DNA of 33,482 nucleotides from Acidobacteria subdivision 2 bacterium RH1 MAG20 (GTDB taxonomy: Bacteria > Acidobacteriota > Terriglobia > Terriglobales > Acidobacteriaceae). The stretch is taken from positions 1 to 33,482 of the forward strand of contig NFUO01000430.1 in NCBI GenBank assembly GCA_002197545.1, read 5' to 3'. Within the stretch, counting starts at the first letter, position 1. Every line of letters starts with the position of its first letter. The notes beneath the pieces are model-generated. The model ran no database searches and was not told the origin of the DNA. It saw only the letters and a program-made list of their open reading frames with translations. Positions 1-9,163 of this stretch are shown piece after piece. The position numbers and the translations under genes are program-made.

Positions 1-1356
1 GCGGCCGTAGGAATGGCGCTCGCGATTGCTTTTGTTCGTGGCATCTCACGCCGCGAATCGAAGACGCTTGGCAACTTTTGGGTCGACACTACGCGAGCCT
101 CGCTCTGGGTTCTCCTACCCACCTGCTTCATCTATGCACTTCTTCTCGTCTCGCAGGGAGTTGTCCAGAACCTCCGCCCCTATGACCAGGCAAAACTCGT
201 TCAGCCGCAGACTATAACCACAACAGGCACAGATGGAAAGCCGGTAACGCAGACCATCACAACCCAGAGCATAGCTCAGGGCCCGGTCGCTTCACAGGAA
301 GCGATTAAAATGCTCGGCACCAACGGCGGCGGCTTCTTTAACGCCAACAGCGCTCATCCATTTGAGAATCCGACACCGCTGTCGAATCTATTGGAGATGT
401 TCTCCATCTTCCTCATCCCTGCTGGGCTCACTGTGACACTGGGCAGGATGACCCGTTCACCAGCCCATGGTTGGGCCGTATTTGCCGCCATGTCGGTGCT
501 CTTCTTCGTGGGAGTATCTGTTGCGTACTACGCTGAGGCACAACCGAACCCTCTACTGCACACCATCACGATGCACATCGACCAACATTCAACAGCGATG
601 CAGCCCGGTGGGAACATGGAGGGCAAGGAAGTCCGTTTCGGCATTGCGAACTCTGCCCTCTTCGCCACCGTCACCACGGATGCTAGCTGTGGCGCTGTCA
701 ACTCCATGCACGACTCCTATATGCCGCTCGGGGGCCTCGTCCCTCTCGTAAACATCATGCTGGGCGAGGTTATCTTCGGCGGAGTGGGTGCCGGACTCTA
801 CGGCATGTTGATTTTTGTCATTCTCACCGTCTTCATTGCCGGCCTCATGGTCGGGCGCACACCGGAATATCTCGGCAAAAAGATCGAAGCCTACGACGTC
901 AAGATGGCCATGCTCTACGTGCTCATCTTTCCGCTCTCCATTCTCACCCTCACTGCCATCTCGCTCATGATGGCGAACCTCGGTCTCTCCTCACTTGCCA
1001 ACACCGGTCCGCATGGTCTCTCTGAGATTCTCTATGCCTATACTTCGGCCACTGGTAATAATGGCTCTGCATTCGCAGGCCTCAGCGCTAATACGCACTG
1101 GTACAACCTATCACTCGCCACTGCCATGCTGGTCGGCCGTTTCCTGATGATTGTTCCCATGCTCGCTATCGCGGGCAATCTCGCGAAGAAGAAGCTTGTG
1201 CCGCCATCATCCGGGACTTTTCCTGTACATACGCCGCTCTTCACCGTGCTACTAGTCGGGGTCATCCTGATTGTGGGTTCGCTCACCTTCTTCCCCGCTC
1301 TCTCGCTCGGTCCGATCCTTGAGCACTTACTCATGCATGCCGGCAAAACCTTCTAA
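1..1356 (+). CDS. kdpA: Potassium-transporting ATPase subunit KdpA, 5' end missing
   Basis: KdpA is the channel-like, K+-selective membrane subunit of the KdpFABC pump. The frame is open from base 1, so the gene begins before the window. About 451 residues are visible against roughly 560-600 for the family, so the first quarter is missing. Several pore-loop (selectivity filter) segments are readable: [18 protein letters not shown], then [12 protein letters not shown], then [10 protein letters not shown]. The stretch [31 protein letters not shown] is nearly that of the enterobacterial protein from memory, and many hydrophobic helices are present. kdpB starts 21 bp downstream, in the usual kdpABC order. 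KdpF, KdpD and KdpE are not in the window and could lie upstream. Identification is secure; only the start is unknown. Confidence 0.97.
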   Translation, partial: AAVGMALAIAFVRGISRRESKTLGNFWVDTTRASLWVLLPTCFIYALLLVSQGVVQNLRPYDQAKLVQPQTITTTGTDGKPVTQTITTQSIAQGPVASQEAIKMLGTNGGGFFNANSAHPFENPTPLSNLLEMFSIFLIPAGLTVTLGRMTRSPAHGWAVFAAMSVLFFVGVSVAYYAEAQPNPLLHTITMHIDQHSTAMQPGGNMEGKEVRFGIANSALFATVTTDASCGAVNSMHDSYMPLGGLVPLVNIMLGEVIFGGVGAGLYGMLIFVILTVFIAGLMVGRTPEYLGKKIEAYDVKMAMLYVLIFPLSILTLTAISLMMANLGLSSLANTGPHGLSEILYAYTSATGNNGSAFAGLSANTHWYNLSLATAMLVGRFLMIVPMLAIAGNLAKKKLVPPSSGTFPVHTPLFTVLLVGVILIVGSLTFFPALSLGPILEHLLMHAGKTF

Positions 1357-1377
1357 GTCAGAAAGAAAAAGATCGCC

Positions 1378-3417
1378 ATGGTAAATACACGCAAACGCTC
1401 TCTCTGGGACACAACAATTGTCCGCCGCGCTTTGGTGGATGCGCTCACCAAACTCAACCCACGAACCATGATGAAAAATCCCGTCATGTTTGTAGTCGAG
1501 ATTGGCAGCATCATCACGTCCATCTATCTCTTCCGCGACATTGCCGCCCATCACCACTCGTTCGGCTTCGATCTGCAGATCACTCTCTGGCTGTGGTTCA
1601 CGGTTCTCTTCGCCAATTTTGCCGAAGCCATGGCCGAAGGCCGCGGCAAAGCCCAGGCCGACGCCCTGCGCCGCGCCAAATCCGAGACCACCGCCGTACG
1701 TATTCTCGCAAATGGCAAGACCGAAGAGGTCGCCAGCTCGCAGCTTCGCTCCGGAGATCTGGTCTTCGTTATCGCTGGCGGCATGATTCCCGGGGATGGT
1801 GAAGTCATCGAAGGCGTAGCTTCCGTGGACGAATCTGCCATTACCGGTGAATCCGCACCCGTCATCCGTGAGGCAGGAGGCGACCGCTCTGCCGTCACAG
1901 GCGGCACACGCGTCCTCTCCGATCAGATCAAGGTGCATATCACCTCCAATCCCGGAGAGACCTTCCTCGACCGGATGATCGCTCTTGTCGAAGGCGTCGA
2001 GCGTCAGAAGACCCCCAACGAAATCGCACTCAACATTCTTCTCGCCGGCCTTACAATTATTTTCCTGCTCGCGGTCGTCACTCTACAACCCATTGCTATT
2101 TATTCCGATGCGCCGCAAACCGTCTTCGTTCTTATCTCACTGCTGGTCTGCCTCATTCCTACAACCATTGGCGGTCTGCTCTCGGCAATAGGCATAGCCG
2201 GGATGGACCGTCTCGTCCAGCACAATGTTCTCGCCATGTCCGGTCGCGCTGTCGAAGCCGCCGGCGACGTTAATACACTGCTGCTCGATAAGACTGGCAC
2301 TATCACTCTCGGCAATCGCCAGGCATCCGAGTTTATTCCGGCACCCGGTGTAAGCAAAGACCAGCTCGCTGATGCTGCGCAGCTTTCTTCGCTCCCTGAC
2401 GAAACACCCGAAGGCCGCAGCATCGTCATACTTGCCAAAGAACTCTATGGTCTTCGTGGCCGCGAGTTAAATGAATTGCAGGCTGAGTTTGTTCCCTTCT
2501 CCGCTGTTACTCGTATGTCAGGCGTCAATCTTGACACACGCATCATCCGCAAAGGCTCTACAGATGCCATTGCTGCCTTCCTAAAGGAGAACGGCGGTAG
2601 CCTCCCCGATGAAGTCCGCGCCACTGTCGAGATTGTTGCCCGCTCTGGAGGCACACCGCTCGTCGTCGCAGAGAACCGTCAGGCTCTCGGCGTCATACAT
2701 CTCAAAGATATTGTCAAAGGCGGAATGAAGGAGCGCTTCACCCAACTCCGCGCCATGGGCATCCGCACCGTCATGATTACCGGCGATAATCCGCTTACCG
2801 CCGCCGCTATTGCACGGGAGGCGGGTGTCGACGACTTCCTCGCCGAGGCAAAGCCAAAAGACAAGATGGACCTCATCCGCCGTGAGCAGGCTGAAGGCAA
2901 GCTGGTCGCGATGACCGGTGACGGTACAAACGATGCTCCAGCACTCGCGCAGGCAGATGTAGGCGTCGCCATGAACACTGGCACTCAGGCAGCCAAAGAA
3001 GCCGGCAACATGGTCGATCTTGATTCCAACCCAACCAAGCTCATCGAGATTGTCGAGATTGGCAAGCAGCTTTTAATGACACGCGGAGCACTCACCACCT
3101 TTTCTATTGCCAATGACGTCGCCAAATACTTCGCCATTATTCCAGCCATGTTTGCCGCAACATTTCCCGTGCTCAGCGTGCTCAACATCATGCATCTCAA
3201 GACACCGCAGTCAGCCATTCTCTCGGCGGTTATCTTCAACGCTCTCATCATCATTGGTCTCATTCCGCTGGCGCTACGTGGTGTTGGATACAAGGCCATG
3301 TCAGCCGAATCACTTCTGCGCCGCAACTTGCTTATCTACGGAGTCGGCGGCATCCTGGCGCCATTTCTGGGCATTAAGCTCATCGATGTAATCATCACTG
3401 CCATTCATCTCGCTTAA
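1378..3417 (+). CDS. kdpB: Potassium-transporting ATPase subunit KdpB (P-type ATPase)
   Basis: KdpB is the ATP-hydrolysing subunit that energises K+ movement through KdpA. At 679 residues it matches the family length (about 680). P-type ATPase landmarks are in order: the actuator motif TGES at residues 156-159, whose Ser is the position known to be inhibited by phosphorylation in E. coli; the phosphorylation motif DKTGTIT, with the catalytic Asp at about residue 304; the ITGDN segment of the P domain; and the hinge motif [12 protein letters not shown] at about 513-524. Hydrophobic helices flank the cytoplasmic domains. It lies between kdpA (21 bp gap) and kdpC (9 bp gap), so the three are surely cotranscribed. 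The ribosome site before the ATG is a weak purine stretch (AAGAAAAAGA). All key motifs are intact, so the pump should work. Confidence 0.98.
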   Translation: MVNTRKRSLWDTTIVRRALVDALTKLNPRTMMKNPVMFVVEIGSIITSIYLFRDIAAHHHSFGFDLQITLWLWFTVLFANFAEAMAEGRGKAQADALRRAKSETTAVRILANGKTEEVASSQLRSGDLVFVIAGGMIPGDGEVIEGVASVDESAITGESAPVIREAGGDRSAVTGGTRVLSDQIKVHITSNPGETFLDRMIALVEGVERQKTPNEIALNILLAGLTIIFLLAVVTLQPIAIYSDAPQTVFVLISLLVCLIPTTIGGLLSAIGIAGMDRLVQHNVLAMSGRAVEAAGDVNTLLLDKTGTITLGNRQASEFIPAPGVSKDQLADAAQLSSLPDETPEGRSIVILAKELYGLRGRELNELQAEFVPFSAVTRMSGVNLDTRIIRKGSTDAIAAFLKENGGSLPDEVRATVEIVARSGGTPLVVAENRQALGVIHLKDIVKGGMKERFTQLRAMGIRTVMITGDNPLTAAAIAREAGVDDFLAEAKPKDKMDLIRREQAEGKLVAMTGDGTNDAPALAQADVGVAMNTGTQAAKEAGNMVDLDSNPTKLIEIVEIGKQLLMTRGALTTFSIANDVAKYFAIIPAMFAATFPVLSVLNIMHLKTPQSAILSAVIFNALIIIGLIPLALRGVGYKAMSAESLLRRNLLIYGVGGILAPFLGIKLIDVIITAIHLA

Positions 3418-3426
3418 AGGATCACT

Positions 3427-4008
3427 ATGCGCCGCAATCTCATCACCGCCATCCTCTACACCATCGTCACCACCATCATCTTCGGCGTGATTTATCCTTA
3501 TGCCGTCACGGGCTTCGCGCAGGTACTCTTCAAGTACAAAGCGAACGGTCAACTGATATACCAGAACGGTCAGCTCATTGGCTCCCGTATCATCGGGCAA
3601 CCATTCTCTTCTCCCGCCTATTTCCATTCCCGTCCTTCAGCTGCCGGCAATGGCTACGATGCAGCAAGCTCTAGCGGATCGAACTATTCACCCACAAGCA
3701 AAAAACTGATCGCCCGCATCGCTGAAGACGCAGCAGTCGCACAAGCCGACCATTCTCATGTTGAAATTCCGGTCGACCTGGTTACAGCCTCCGCCTCAGG
3801 CCTGGATCCTCATATCACGCCTGCAGCCGCCGAGTTTCAGGTCGCTCGCGTCGCTCGTGAACGCCATATTGAAGTGGAAACGGTCCGGCGGCTTGTAGCG
3901 AAGCACACACTTGGCCGCCAGTTCGGTTTTCTCGGTGAGCCACGCGTCAACGTGCTCGAACTCAATCTCGAACTTGATAACACCTCTCATGCGGCTCCCC
4001 AAAAATAG
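3427..4008 (+). CDS. kdpC: Potassium-transporting ATPase subunit KdpC
   Basis: KdpC is the small single-span subunit that stabilises the Kdp complex and raises its ATP affinity. The 193 residues fit the family (about 190). There is one N-terminal membrane helix (about residues 7-32, ITAILYTIVTTIIFGVIYPY) followed by a periplasmic domain. That domain carries the family segments IGSRIIGQPFSSPAYFHSRPS and DLVTASASGLDPHITPAAA. An AAGGA sequence just upstream of the ATG serves as ribosome site, and the gene follows kdpB by 9 bp. It is the last gene of the operon here: the next gene is on the opposite strand, with a terminator-like hairpin between them. No kdpD or kdpE follows. Confidence 0.97.
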   Translation: MRRNLITAILYTIVTTIIFGVIYPYAVTGFAQVLFKYKANGQLIYQNGQLIGSRIIGQPFSSPAYFHSRPSAAGNGYDAASSSGSNYSPTSKKLIARIAEDAAVAQADHSHVEIPVDLVTASASGLDPHITPAAAEFQVARVARERHIEVETVRRLVAKHTLGRQFGFLGEPRVNVLELNLELDNTSHAAPQK

Positions 4009-4026
4009 TTGGGACGCGTTTGTAGT

Positions 4027-4064
4027 GAGAAATAGCGAGAGAAATATTATGCTCTCTACTTCTC
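4027..4064. terminator. Imperfect hairpin between convergent kdpC and receptor gene
   Basis: GAGAAATAG (4027-4035) pairs with CTACTTCTC (4056-4064) apart from one position, and AGAG/CTCT (4038-4041/4052-4055) extends the stem after a two-base bulge. The loop is AT-rich, about 10 nt. In RNA from the minus strand the odd pair becomes a G.U wobble, which gives an unbroken 9-bp stem; on the plus strand it is A.C. There is no clear U-tract. It sits in the 130-bp gap between two converging genes, so a shared transcription-end or mRNA 3'-protection role is likely but inferred. Confidence 0.4.
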
Positions 4065-4138
4065 CCGCAAGTTACCTCCTAGTCAAATAGCTTTGATTCC
4101 CCAGCGCACCATCTCATTGGCTAATTTCAGATCAGAGA

Positions 4139-7100
4139 CTAAAAGACATACTTGGCGGAGAGCTGCATCCGGCGGGGTGAGTTGTTGAGTACGCCATCGA
4201 ACGCTTCATTAAGTCTCATGAAGACCGAAGACTGAATGCTCTGCGAGCCGAAAGTATCGTACGAGACGTTGTTCATGACATTCTGCGCCTCGAGTCGGAA
4301 CTGGAGGTATTGCTCACGATAGGTGCGGAAGGACTTGGACAGGGTTGCATCGGTGTTCCAGACAGAAGATTGGCGGAACCAGTTGCGGCCTGTGTTCGAG
4401 AACGCGCCGGCGGCGGGGATGGTGAAGATGTTGCCGAGAGTCCGCTGCGAGGCACTAAGGAAGAATGTCTGCCCGGTACTCGGATCGACCTGGATCTTGC
4501 CCATGTGCGCGCTGCAACCGGTGCAGTTCGCAGGCGTCTGCACTGATCCGGAGAAGGTGTTGGAGCCGGAGTAGAGAGTGATAGGACGACCGGATTGCCA
4601 GAAGCCGTCGCCGGCAATCTGCCAGCCGCCGATCAAAGTATCGGTGATTCTGTTCCAGTGGGCGCCGAACATCCGGTCGTGGCCGAATGGCAGGTCGTAG
4701 ACAAAGTAGCCGTTGATAACGTGGGTGTTGTCGAGGTCGGAGGCCGCGTAGTTCAGGCGAGGATTGTGGTAGTCGAAGGGCGTGCCGGCTGCGGATTGAG
4801 TACCGCCCGTGGCGACGGTGGTGAAGGTAGGATCGTAGGAGCGAACGTCGAGCGTCTTCGAGTAAGTGTAGTTGGCAGTGATGAGAAAGCCGTTGGTGAA
4901 GCGGCGCTCAAGCTGCATTTGCAGGCCGTTGTAGTTGGAGTAATCTCGGCTTTGGAGAACGAAGAGGCCGCCGAGGTATTGCTGATATGGCTTAAAGAAG
5001 GTTGGCGACAAGCCTGAGCTTACGACGAGAGGGACGCCGTTTGGATTCGTCGAGGTGGCGTTCTGGAGGCGAGTGGCCAAGGTGTTGGCAAGACCTGCGA
5101 CGTTATTGGTTGAGAGGGTGGAGGCATAGAGACGCTGGACGAAATGGGTGCCGGTCTCGCCTGCGGTGCGGCGGGAGTCGCTGGAGATGATTTGCGTCAG
5201 GAGCGGGCTATCCTGTCCGACCTGTGCCTGCTGGAAGGCGGCGAGGAAGCCGTTGGAGCGAAACTCAGTTTGGTTGGAGTCGTAACCACCGTAGAGGTGA
5301 GTTCCATGGTTGCCGATATAGCTGACGGTCAGCACAGTGTTGTGCACAAGCTCATGCTGAATGCTGAGGCCCCACTGAGCAACCGTCGGGGTTTGCATGT
5401 TGGGATCGGAGACAGTAAGAGAGTTGGCGCTGTAGGCGGGAGGCGTAGTGAGTTGGGACGGGGTTGCCGTAGGAGTGGGAGGTGCCCAGTTGACGGCGCG
5501 CACACCTTGGGTTCCGGTCGTGAAGTTGTCCTGGCCGACGGTCGAGTTCGTATCCTGATAGGTCAAACCCGGCAATCCCTGGAAGACCGATGACGAGAAA
5601 GAGAAGGAGTTGATGCGGTCGAAGGCGATACGATAATTCCCACGGATCGAGGTTTTGCCGTTCTTGAACGGATCCCACGCGAAGCCAATGGATGGCCCGA
5701 AGTTGTTCCAACGGTCGTTCATAAACTTTCCTGGAACAAACTGCAGTGTCTTGGTAAGCGGGGTGCCGTAGCGGACGTCCTGATTGGGAACGAGCGAGGG
5801 AAAGCCCTTGAACTGCGGGGCCAGACGAGCGTCGAGGCGGACACCATAATCGATGACAAGGTTGGACAGAGCGTGCCACGTGTCTTGCGCATAGAAGTCG
5901 TACTCAGGCCAGCGGGAGTCCATGATGTTCGTCGAAGCGGGAGGTTTGAAAGCGCTCAGCGAGGAGTTGGAGACGTAACCGGCGGCGACACTGCCGATGC
6001 GGCCGAGAAGGTCATTTGTCGCACTCTCCAGGTCCGGTTGGTCAAAGGTGGTGTTAATCCCTGTGGTGGGAATGTTGTATGCACCGAAGTTAAGCGGATT
6101 GGACGAGGTGGAGAAGCTGACCTGCGGGACGGCGTTGAGCACGCCGATTGAACCACGGTGATCTATCTCCCGTCCATAGCGGAGGTTGGTGCCGAATTTG
6201 AAAATGTGCGCCGCCTTGACCCAGGTAAAGTTATCGACTAACTGTAACGTGGTGAGATAGCGGTTGTTACCGATGTAGCTGTTACGCGGAGAGGTGATGG
6301 TGTCGCCATCGAGTGTGTTGAAGTTGTACGGAGTGCTGACGGCATCTGCAAAGCCGGGGTTCACGAAGGCATAGCCGAAGCGGTTGAAACCGACCACGAG
6401 CTCGTTGGTGGTGTTTTTGGTCGGGCTGAAACGATAGTTGATGGCGAGGTTGCGAGGCTGGCGGAAGGTATTGACAACGGCTGGAGCGCCGGGAAAGGTC
6501 TGCAGACCGCCGTTGACGGCATCGGCGTAGGTATTTTGGTGACCGGAGGACCAGCGGCCGAAGAGGGCGTTCTTCTCATTGAAGACGTAGTCGATCTTGT
6601 AGGTGGTGTCCACCTGTTTGTCGGTGGCGGGCGCGGTAAAGGTGTAGCCTGCGACGTTCAATCCATCGCCTACCTTGTAGGTGTTCGGCAACGGAGCCAG
6701 CCCCAGATACTTCTGCACGGAAGGATCGAGGCCGACGTGGAAGGGGTCATTGGCAGCGATGTCGTAGGTGCTGTATGGGGCGGTGGCGTTACCGCTCGCG
6801 TCGACCGAGGAGCCGTTCGCTCCGTAGGGCGTGTTGCGGCCACTTTTGACGTAACGGAACTGGCCCTGCTTGGCAAGTGAGGTATACACGTAGCGGGTGA
6901 CAACGGAGCTGGTGAGGGCGTGGAGAAGCTCGACATTGACGAAAAAGAACGCCTTATCTCTCCAGATAGGGCCGCCGAGTGAGCCTCCGGGAACGTTCTG
7001 CACGAACTGTGTGGGCGGCAGACCGGCTGCCTTGGACGAGGCGCTGTTCGCCCGCAGGAAGGGGGACTGGTAAAACTCGAACAGATTGCCATGGAACTGG

Positions 7101-7834
7101 TTGGTTCCCGAGCGGGTAACCATGAGCACCTGCGCGCCGGAGTTGCGGCCGAACTCCGCGGTGGGGTTCGAGGTGATGACGCGAAACTCGGAGAGCATGT
7201 CGGGGTTCTGGTGTGAGGGCGAGGTATTTGAGCCGCCGGAGGAGGTTTCGTTGTCGTCAATGCCGTCGAGAACGTAATTCCAGGCGCGATCACGAGACCC
7301 GTTCACAACGATGTCGCCGCCGGGAGCGTTTCCACCATTGGCCACGACGCCGGGGATAAACTGGGTAAGGGCCAGCGGATTTCGCCCTCGGGTGCCGACG
7401 ATAGGAAGTTGCGTGAGGGTAACGTTGTCGATGACGGCGCCAAAGTTGCCGGAGGACTCGGTCTGAACGAGGTCGTATCCGCCCTGCACCTGGACGGAGT
7501 CAGTCGCGCCTCCAATCTCAAATTTGGGGTTGATGCTGGTGGGAACGCCGATGGCGAGGACATTCCCAGTGGAGATGAACTGTTTGAAACCTGCAGCCTC
7601 TGCGTGGAGCGTGTAACGCCCGATCTGCAAAGAGTCGAAGGCGTAGGTTCCGGCGGCGGAGGTTTTGGTGGTGTAGCTGATGCCGGTGCCATCATTTGTG
7701 GCCGTGATTGTGGCATTGGCAACGACAGCGCCGGAGGCGTCCGTAGCGACGCCGGAGATACGGCTGGTAGTACCTTGGGCCAAGCCCGCAATGGACATAA
7801 AAAAGAGTAGGGACAAACAGAGAATTCGCTTCAT
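4139..7834 (-). CDS. Oar-like TonB-dependent outer-membrane receptor (receptor 1)
   Basis: This is a large outer-membrane beta-barrel of the acidobacterial Oar/SusC-like type, presumably importing an oligosaccharide or other large nutrient. The start is placed at the ATG at 7834 (1231 residues): AGGAG sits 7 nt upstream and a signal peptide (MKRILCLSLLFFMSIAGLAQG) follows at once. A longer in-frame start at 7870 adds 12 residues with no such support. After the signal comes a carboxypeptidase-regulatory domain (about residues 22-105, RISGVATDASGAVVANATITATN), then a TonB plug (about 110-245, with the segment FGRNSGAQVLMVTRSGTNQFHGN), then a barrel ending in a terminal aromatic residue (LSAKYVF), the usual signature for outer-membrane insertion. 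It diverges from an RpiR-type regulator, which may control it. The substrate cannot be read from sequence. Confidence 0.9.
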   Translation of the reverse strand: MKRILCLSLLFFMSIAGLAQGTTSRISGVATDASGAVVANATITATNDGTGISYTTKTSAAGTYAFDSLQIGRYTLHAEAAGFKQFISTGNVLAIGVPTSINPKFEIGGATDSVQVQGGYDLVQTESSGNFGAVIDNVTLTQLPIVGTRGRNPLALTQFIPGVVANGGNAPGGDIVVNGSRDRAWNYVLDGIDDNETSSGGSNTSPSHQNPDMLSEFRVITSNPTAEFGRNSGAQVLMVTRSGTNQFHGNLFEFYQSPFLRANSASSKAAGLPPTQFVQNVPGGSLGGPIWRDKAFFFVNVELLHALTSSVVTRYVYTSLAKQGQFRYVKSGRNTPYGANGSSVDASGNATAPYSTYDIAANDPFHVGLDPSVQKYLGLAPLPNTYKVGDGLNVAGYTFTAPATDKQVDTTYKIDYVFNEKNALFGRWSSGHQNTYADAVNGGLQTFPGAPAVVNTFRQPRNLAINYRFSPTKNTTNELVVGFNRFGYAFVNPGFADAVSTPYNFNTLDGDTITSPRNSYIGNNRYLTTLQLVDNFTWVKAAHIFKFGTNLRYGREIDHRGSIGVLNAVPQVSFSTSSNPLNFGAYNIPTTGINTTFDQPDLESATNDLLGRIGSVAAGYVSNSSLSAFKPPASTNIMDSRWPEYDFYAQDTWHALSNLVIDYGVRLDARLAPQFKGFPSLVPNQDVRYGTPLTKTLQFVPGKFMNDRWNNFGPSIGFAWDPFKNGKTSIRGNYRIAFDRINSFSFSSSVFQGLPGLTYQDTNSTVGQDNFTTGTQGVRAVNWAPPTPTATPSQLTTPPAYSANSLTVSDPNMQTPTVAQWGLSIQHELVHNTVLTVSYIGNHGTHLYGGYDSNQTEFRSNGFLAAFQQAQVGQDSPLLTQIISSDSRRTAGETGTHFVQRLYASTLSTNNVAGLANTLATRLQNATSTNPNGVPLVVSSGLSPTFFKPYQQYLGGLFVLQSRDYSNYNGLQMQLERRFTNGFLITANYTYSKTLDVRSYDPTFTTVATGGTQSAAGTPFDYHNPRLNYAASDLDNTHVINGYFVYDLPFGHDRMFGAHWNRITDTLIGGWQIAGDGFWQSGRPITLYSGSNTFSGSVQTPANCTGCSAHMGKIQVDPSTGQTFFLSASQRTLGNIFTIPAAGAFSNTGRNWFRQSSVWNTDATLSKSFRTYREQYLQFRLEAQNVMNNVSYDTFGSQSIQSSVFMRLNEAFDGVLNNSPRRMQLSAKYVF

Positions 7835-8223
7835 GTCATTGCTCCTGGAAACAAGGGACATACATATCACTGCTAGGTAGAGAAAAGTGTCATCGTCCCA
7901 CCACGAAGGCGAGAGACCATCTATCCAACAACTTCAAATCGTGAACAGCAACTCATCCTGGAGTTACAGCATGTCGATCAGCGAGGATCGTGGACCTGAC
8001 GTTCATTAGCGCACGCACCAAATAGAGATGGATCGTTTGGTTCTGATGGTACAGATGTTCCTGAAATTCATGTAACCTTAACCCGATCCCATACGGGTGT
8101 CAAGAAGATTTTCAGTGCCGCGGCAAAATACGTCGCCGATTAATCCTCGCTGATAGCCTGAACTGGGAATATCACCCATTGAGAATGATTGATAGCATCG
8201 CATCCAGCGCGGAAGGTGGTCGT
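7835..8223. promoter_or_regulatory. Divergent intergenic region between receptor 1 and the RpiR-type regulator
   Basis: This non-coding stretch of about 390 bp must hold promoters for both flanking genes. Two small inverted repeats are visible: AACTC/GAGTT near 7951-7967 and ACCCG/CGGGT near 8081-8098. Either could be an operator for the neighbouring regulator, but both are short enough to occur by chance. I could not place convincing -35/-10 boxes. The right end holds the ribosome site GGAAGG (8211-8216) of the regulator gene. Confidence 0.4.
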
Positions 8224-9102
8224 ATGTCGAGCAGGAAAGAGACTAGGCATTCAGTATTTCAACCCGCCCCACCCTTATCGCTCGATCCGTTGAGCAACAA
8301 ACGGCAGGACATCATCCGGCCTGTTCTGGAAAGTCCGCGGGAGTTTGTTCTGTTGAACGTGCGGGAGATGGCCCGCCGACTGGCAACGGGGCCAACCACC
8401 ATCGTTCGCATTGTGCAGGCTCTGGGATTCAAAAGTTACAAGGACTTCCAGCATTATCTGCATGACCTATCTGTCACCAGCGCGACGATTCTCGATAGCA
8501 TGAACGCTGCCGGCAGCGCAGCACAGAACCCTCGGTTCCTGAGAGACTCCAGGAAGCAAATTCAAGAAAATCTAACGTTCGTCACCGAACATGTCGATCT
8601 GCAACAGGTTCTAAAGATTGCTAATCGTATCCATAAGGCGAATCGAATCTTGTTGCTGGGAGGTGATATGGCATCTTCGCTGGTCAATTACATGGACTAT
8701 CACCTGACCATCGCTGGCCTGCCCGTGATGGCAGCGGTGGCTCCCGGGCGGGCTACACATCTGGCTCGATCTACAGGCGAGGGAGATGTCGTGATCGGCA
8801 TCAGTTTCCGCCGCGGGCTTCGTATGACGATTGAAGGTATAGAAAGAGCGCAAAAAAACGGCGCCTATTGCGTTGGTATCACGGACTCGACGCTGTCCCC
8901 ACTGGCTCGCTTCTCTAATGAACTATTCATCGTGCCGATCAACAGTATGTCGTTTGCAGCCAGTTACGTTGCTCCTCTTGCGTTGATAGACCTGATCACA
9001 ACAGCAGTCGGGACTCTCAGACGCAAACAGGTGGTGGAGCGGCTAATAGAGGCCGATCAGGAACAGAAGCATGGATATCGGTGGTATCAAACAGAGTCAT
9101 AA
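8224..9102 (+). CDS. MurR/RpiR-family transcriptional regulator (HTH + SIS domain)
   Basis: This is a cytoplasmic sugar-phosphate-sensing regulator. The N-terminal RpiR helix-turn-helix (about residues 20-95) shows NVREMARRLATGPTTIVRIVQALGFKSYKDFQ. The C-terminal SIS sugar-phosphate-binding domain (about 125-255) shows NRILLLGGDMASSLVNYM and GDVVIGISFRRG. The start is set at ATG 8224 because GGAAGG lies 7 nt upstream, giving 292 residues; in-frame TTG 8179 and ATG 8185 lack a good ribosome site. RpiR proteins commonly control catabolism of sugars or amino sugars. It is divergent from receptor 1 and convergent with the GH13 gene, so either transport or hydrolysis genes here are plausible targets. 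The effector is not predictable. Confidence 0.85.
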   Translation: MSSRKETRHSVFQPAPPLSLDPLSNKRQDIIRPVLESPREFVLLNVREMARRLATGPTTIVRIVQALGFKSYKDFQHYLHDLSVTSATILDSMNAAGSAAQNPRFLRDSRKQIQENLTFVTEHVDLQQVLKIANRIHKANRILLLGGDMASSLVNYMDYHLTIAGLPVMAAVAPGRATHLARSTGEGDVVIGISFRRGLRMTIEGIERAQKNGAYCVGITDSTLSPLARFSNELFIVPINSMSFAASYVAPLALIDLITTAVGTLRRKQVVERLIEADQEQKHGYRWYQTES

Positions 9103-9163
9103 GTACAGAGTCGCAAATATTCCACACACATGCAGGATGGTACATATGCCCAAAAGACATTTG

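Noticed and set aside
1327..1938. 203-codon minus-strand frame across the kdpA end and kdpB start
   Set aside because: It lies opposite well-conserved Kdp sequence and has no recognisable family; a shadow of the real genes.
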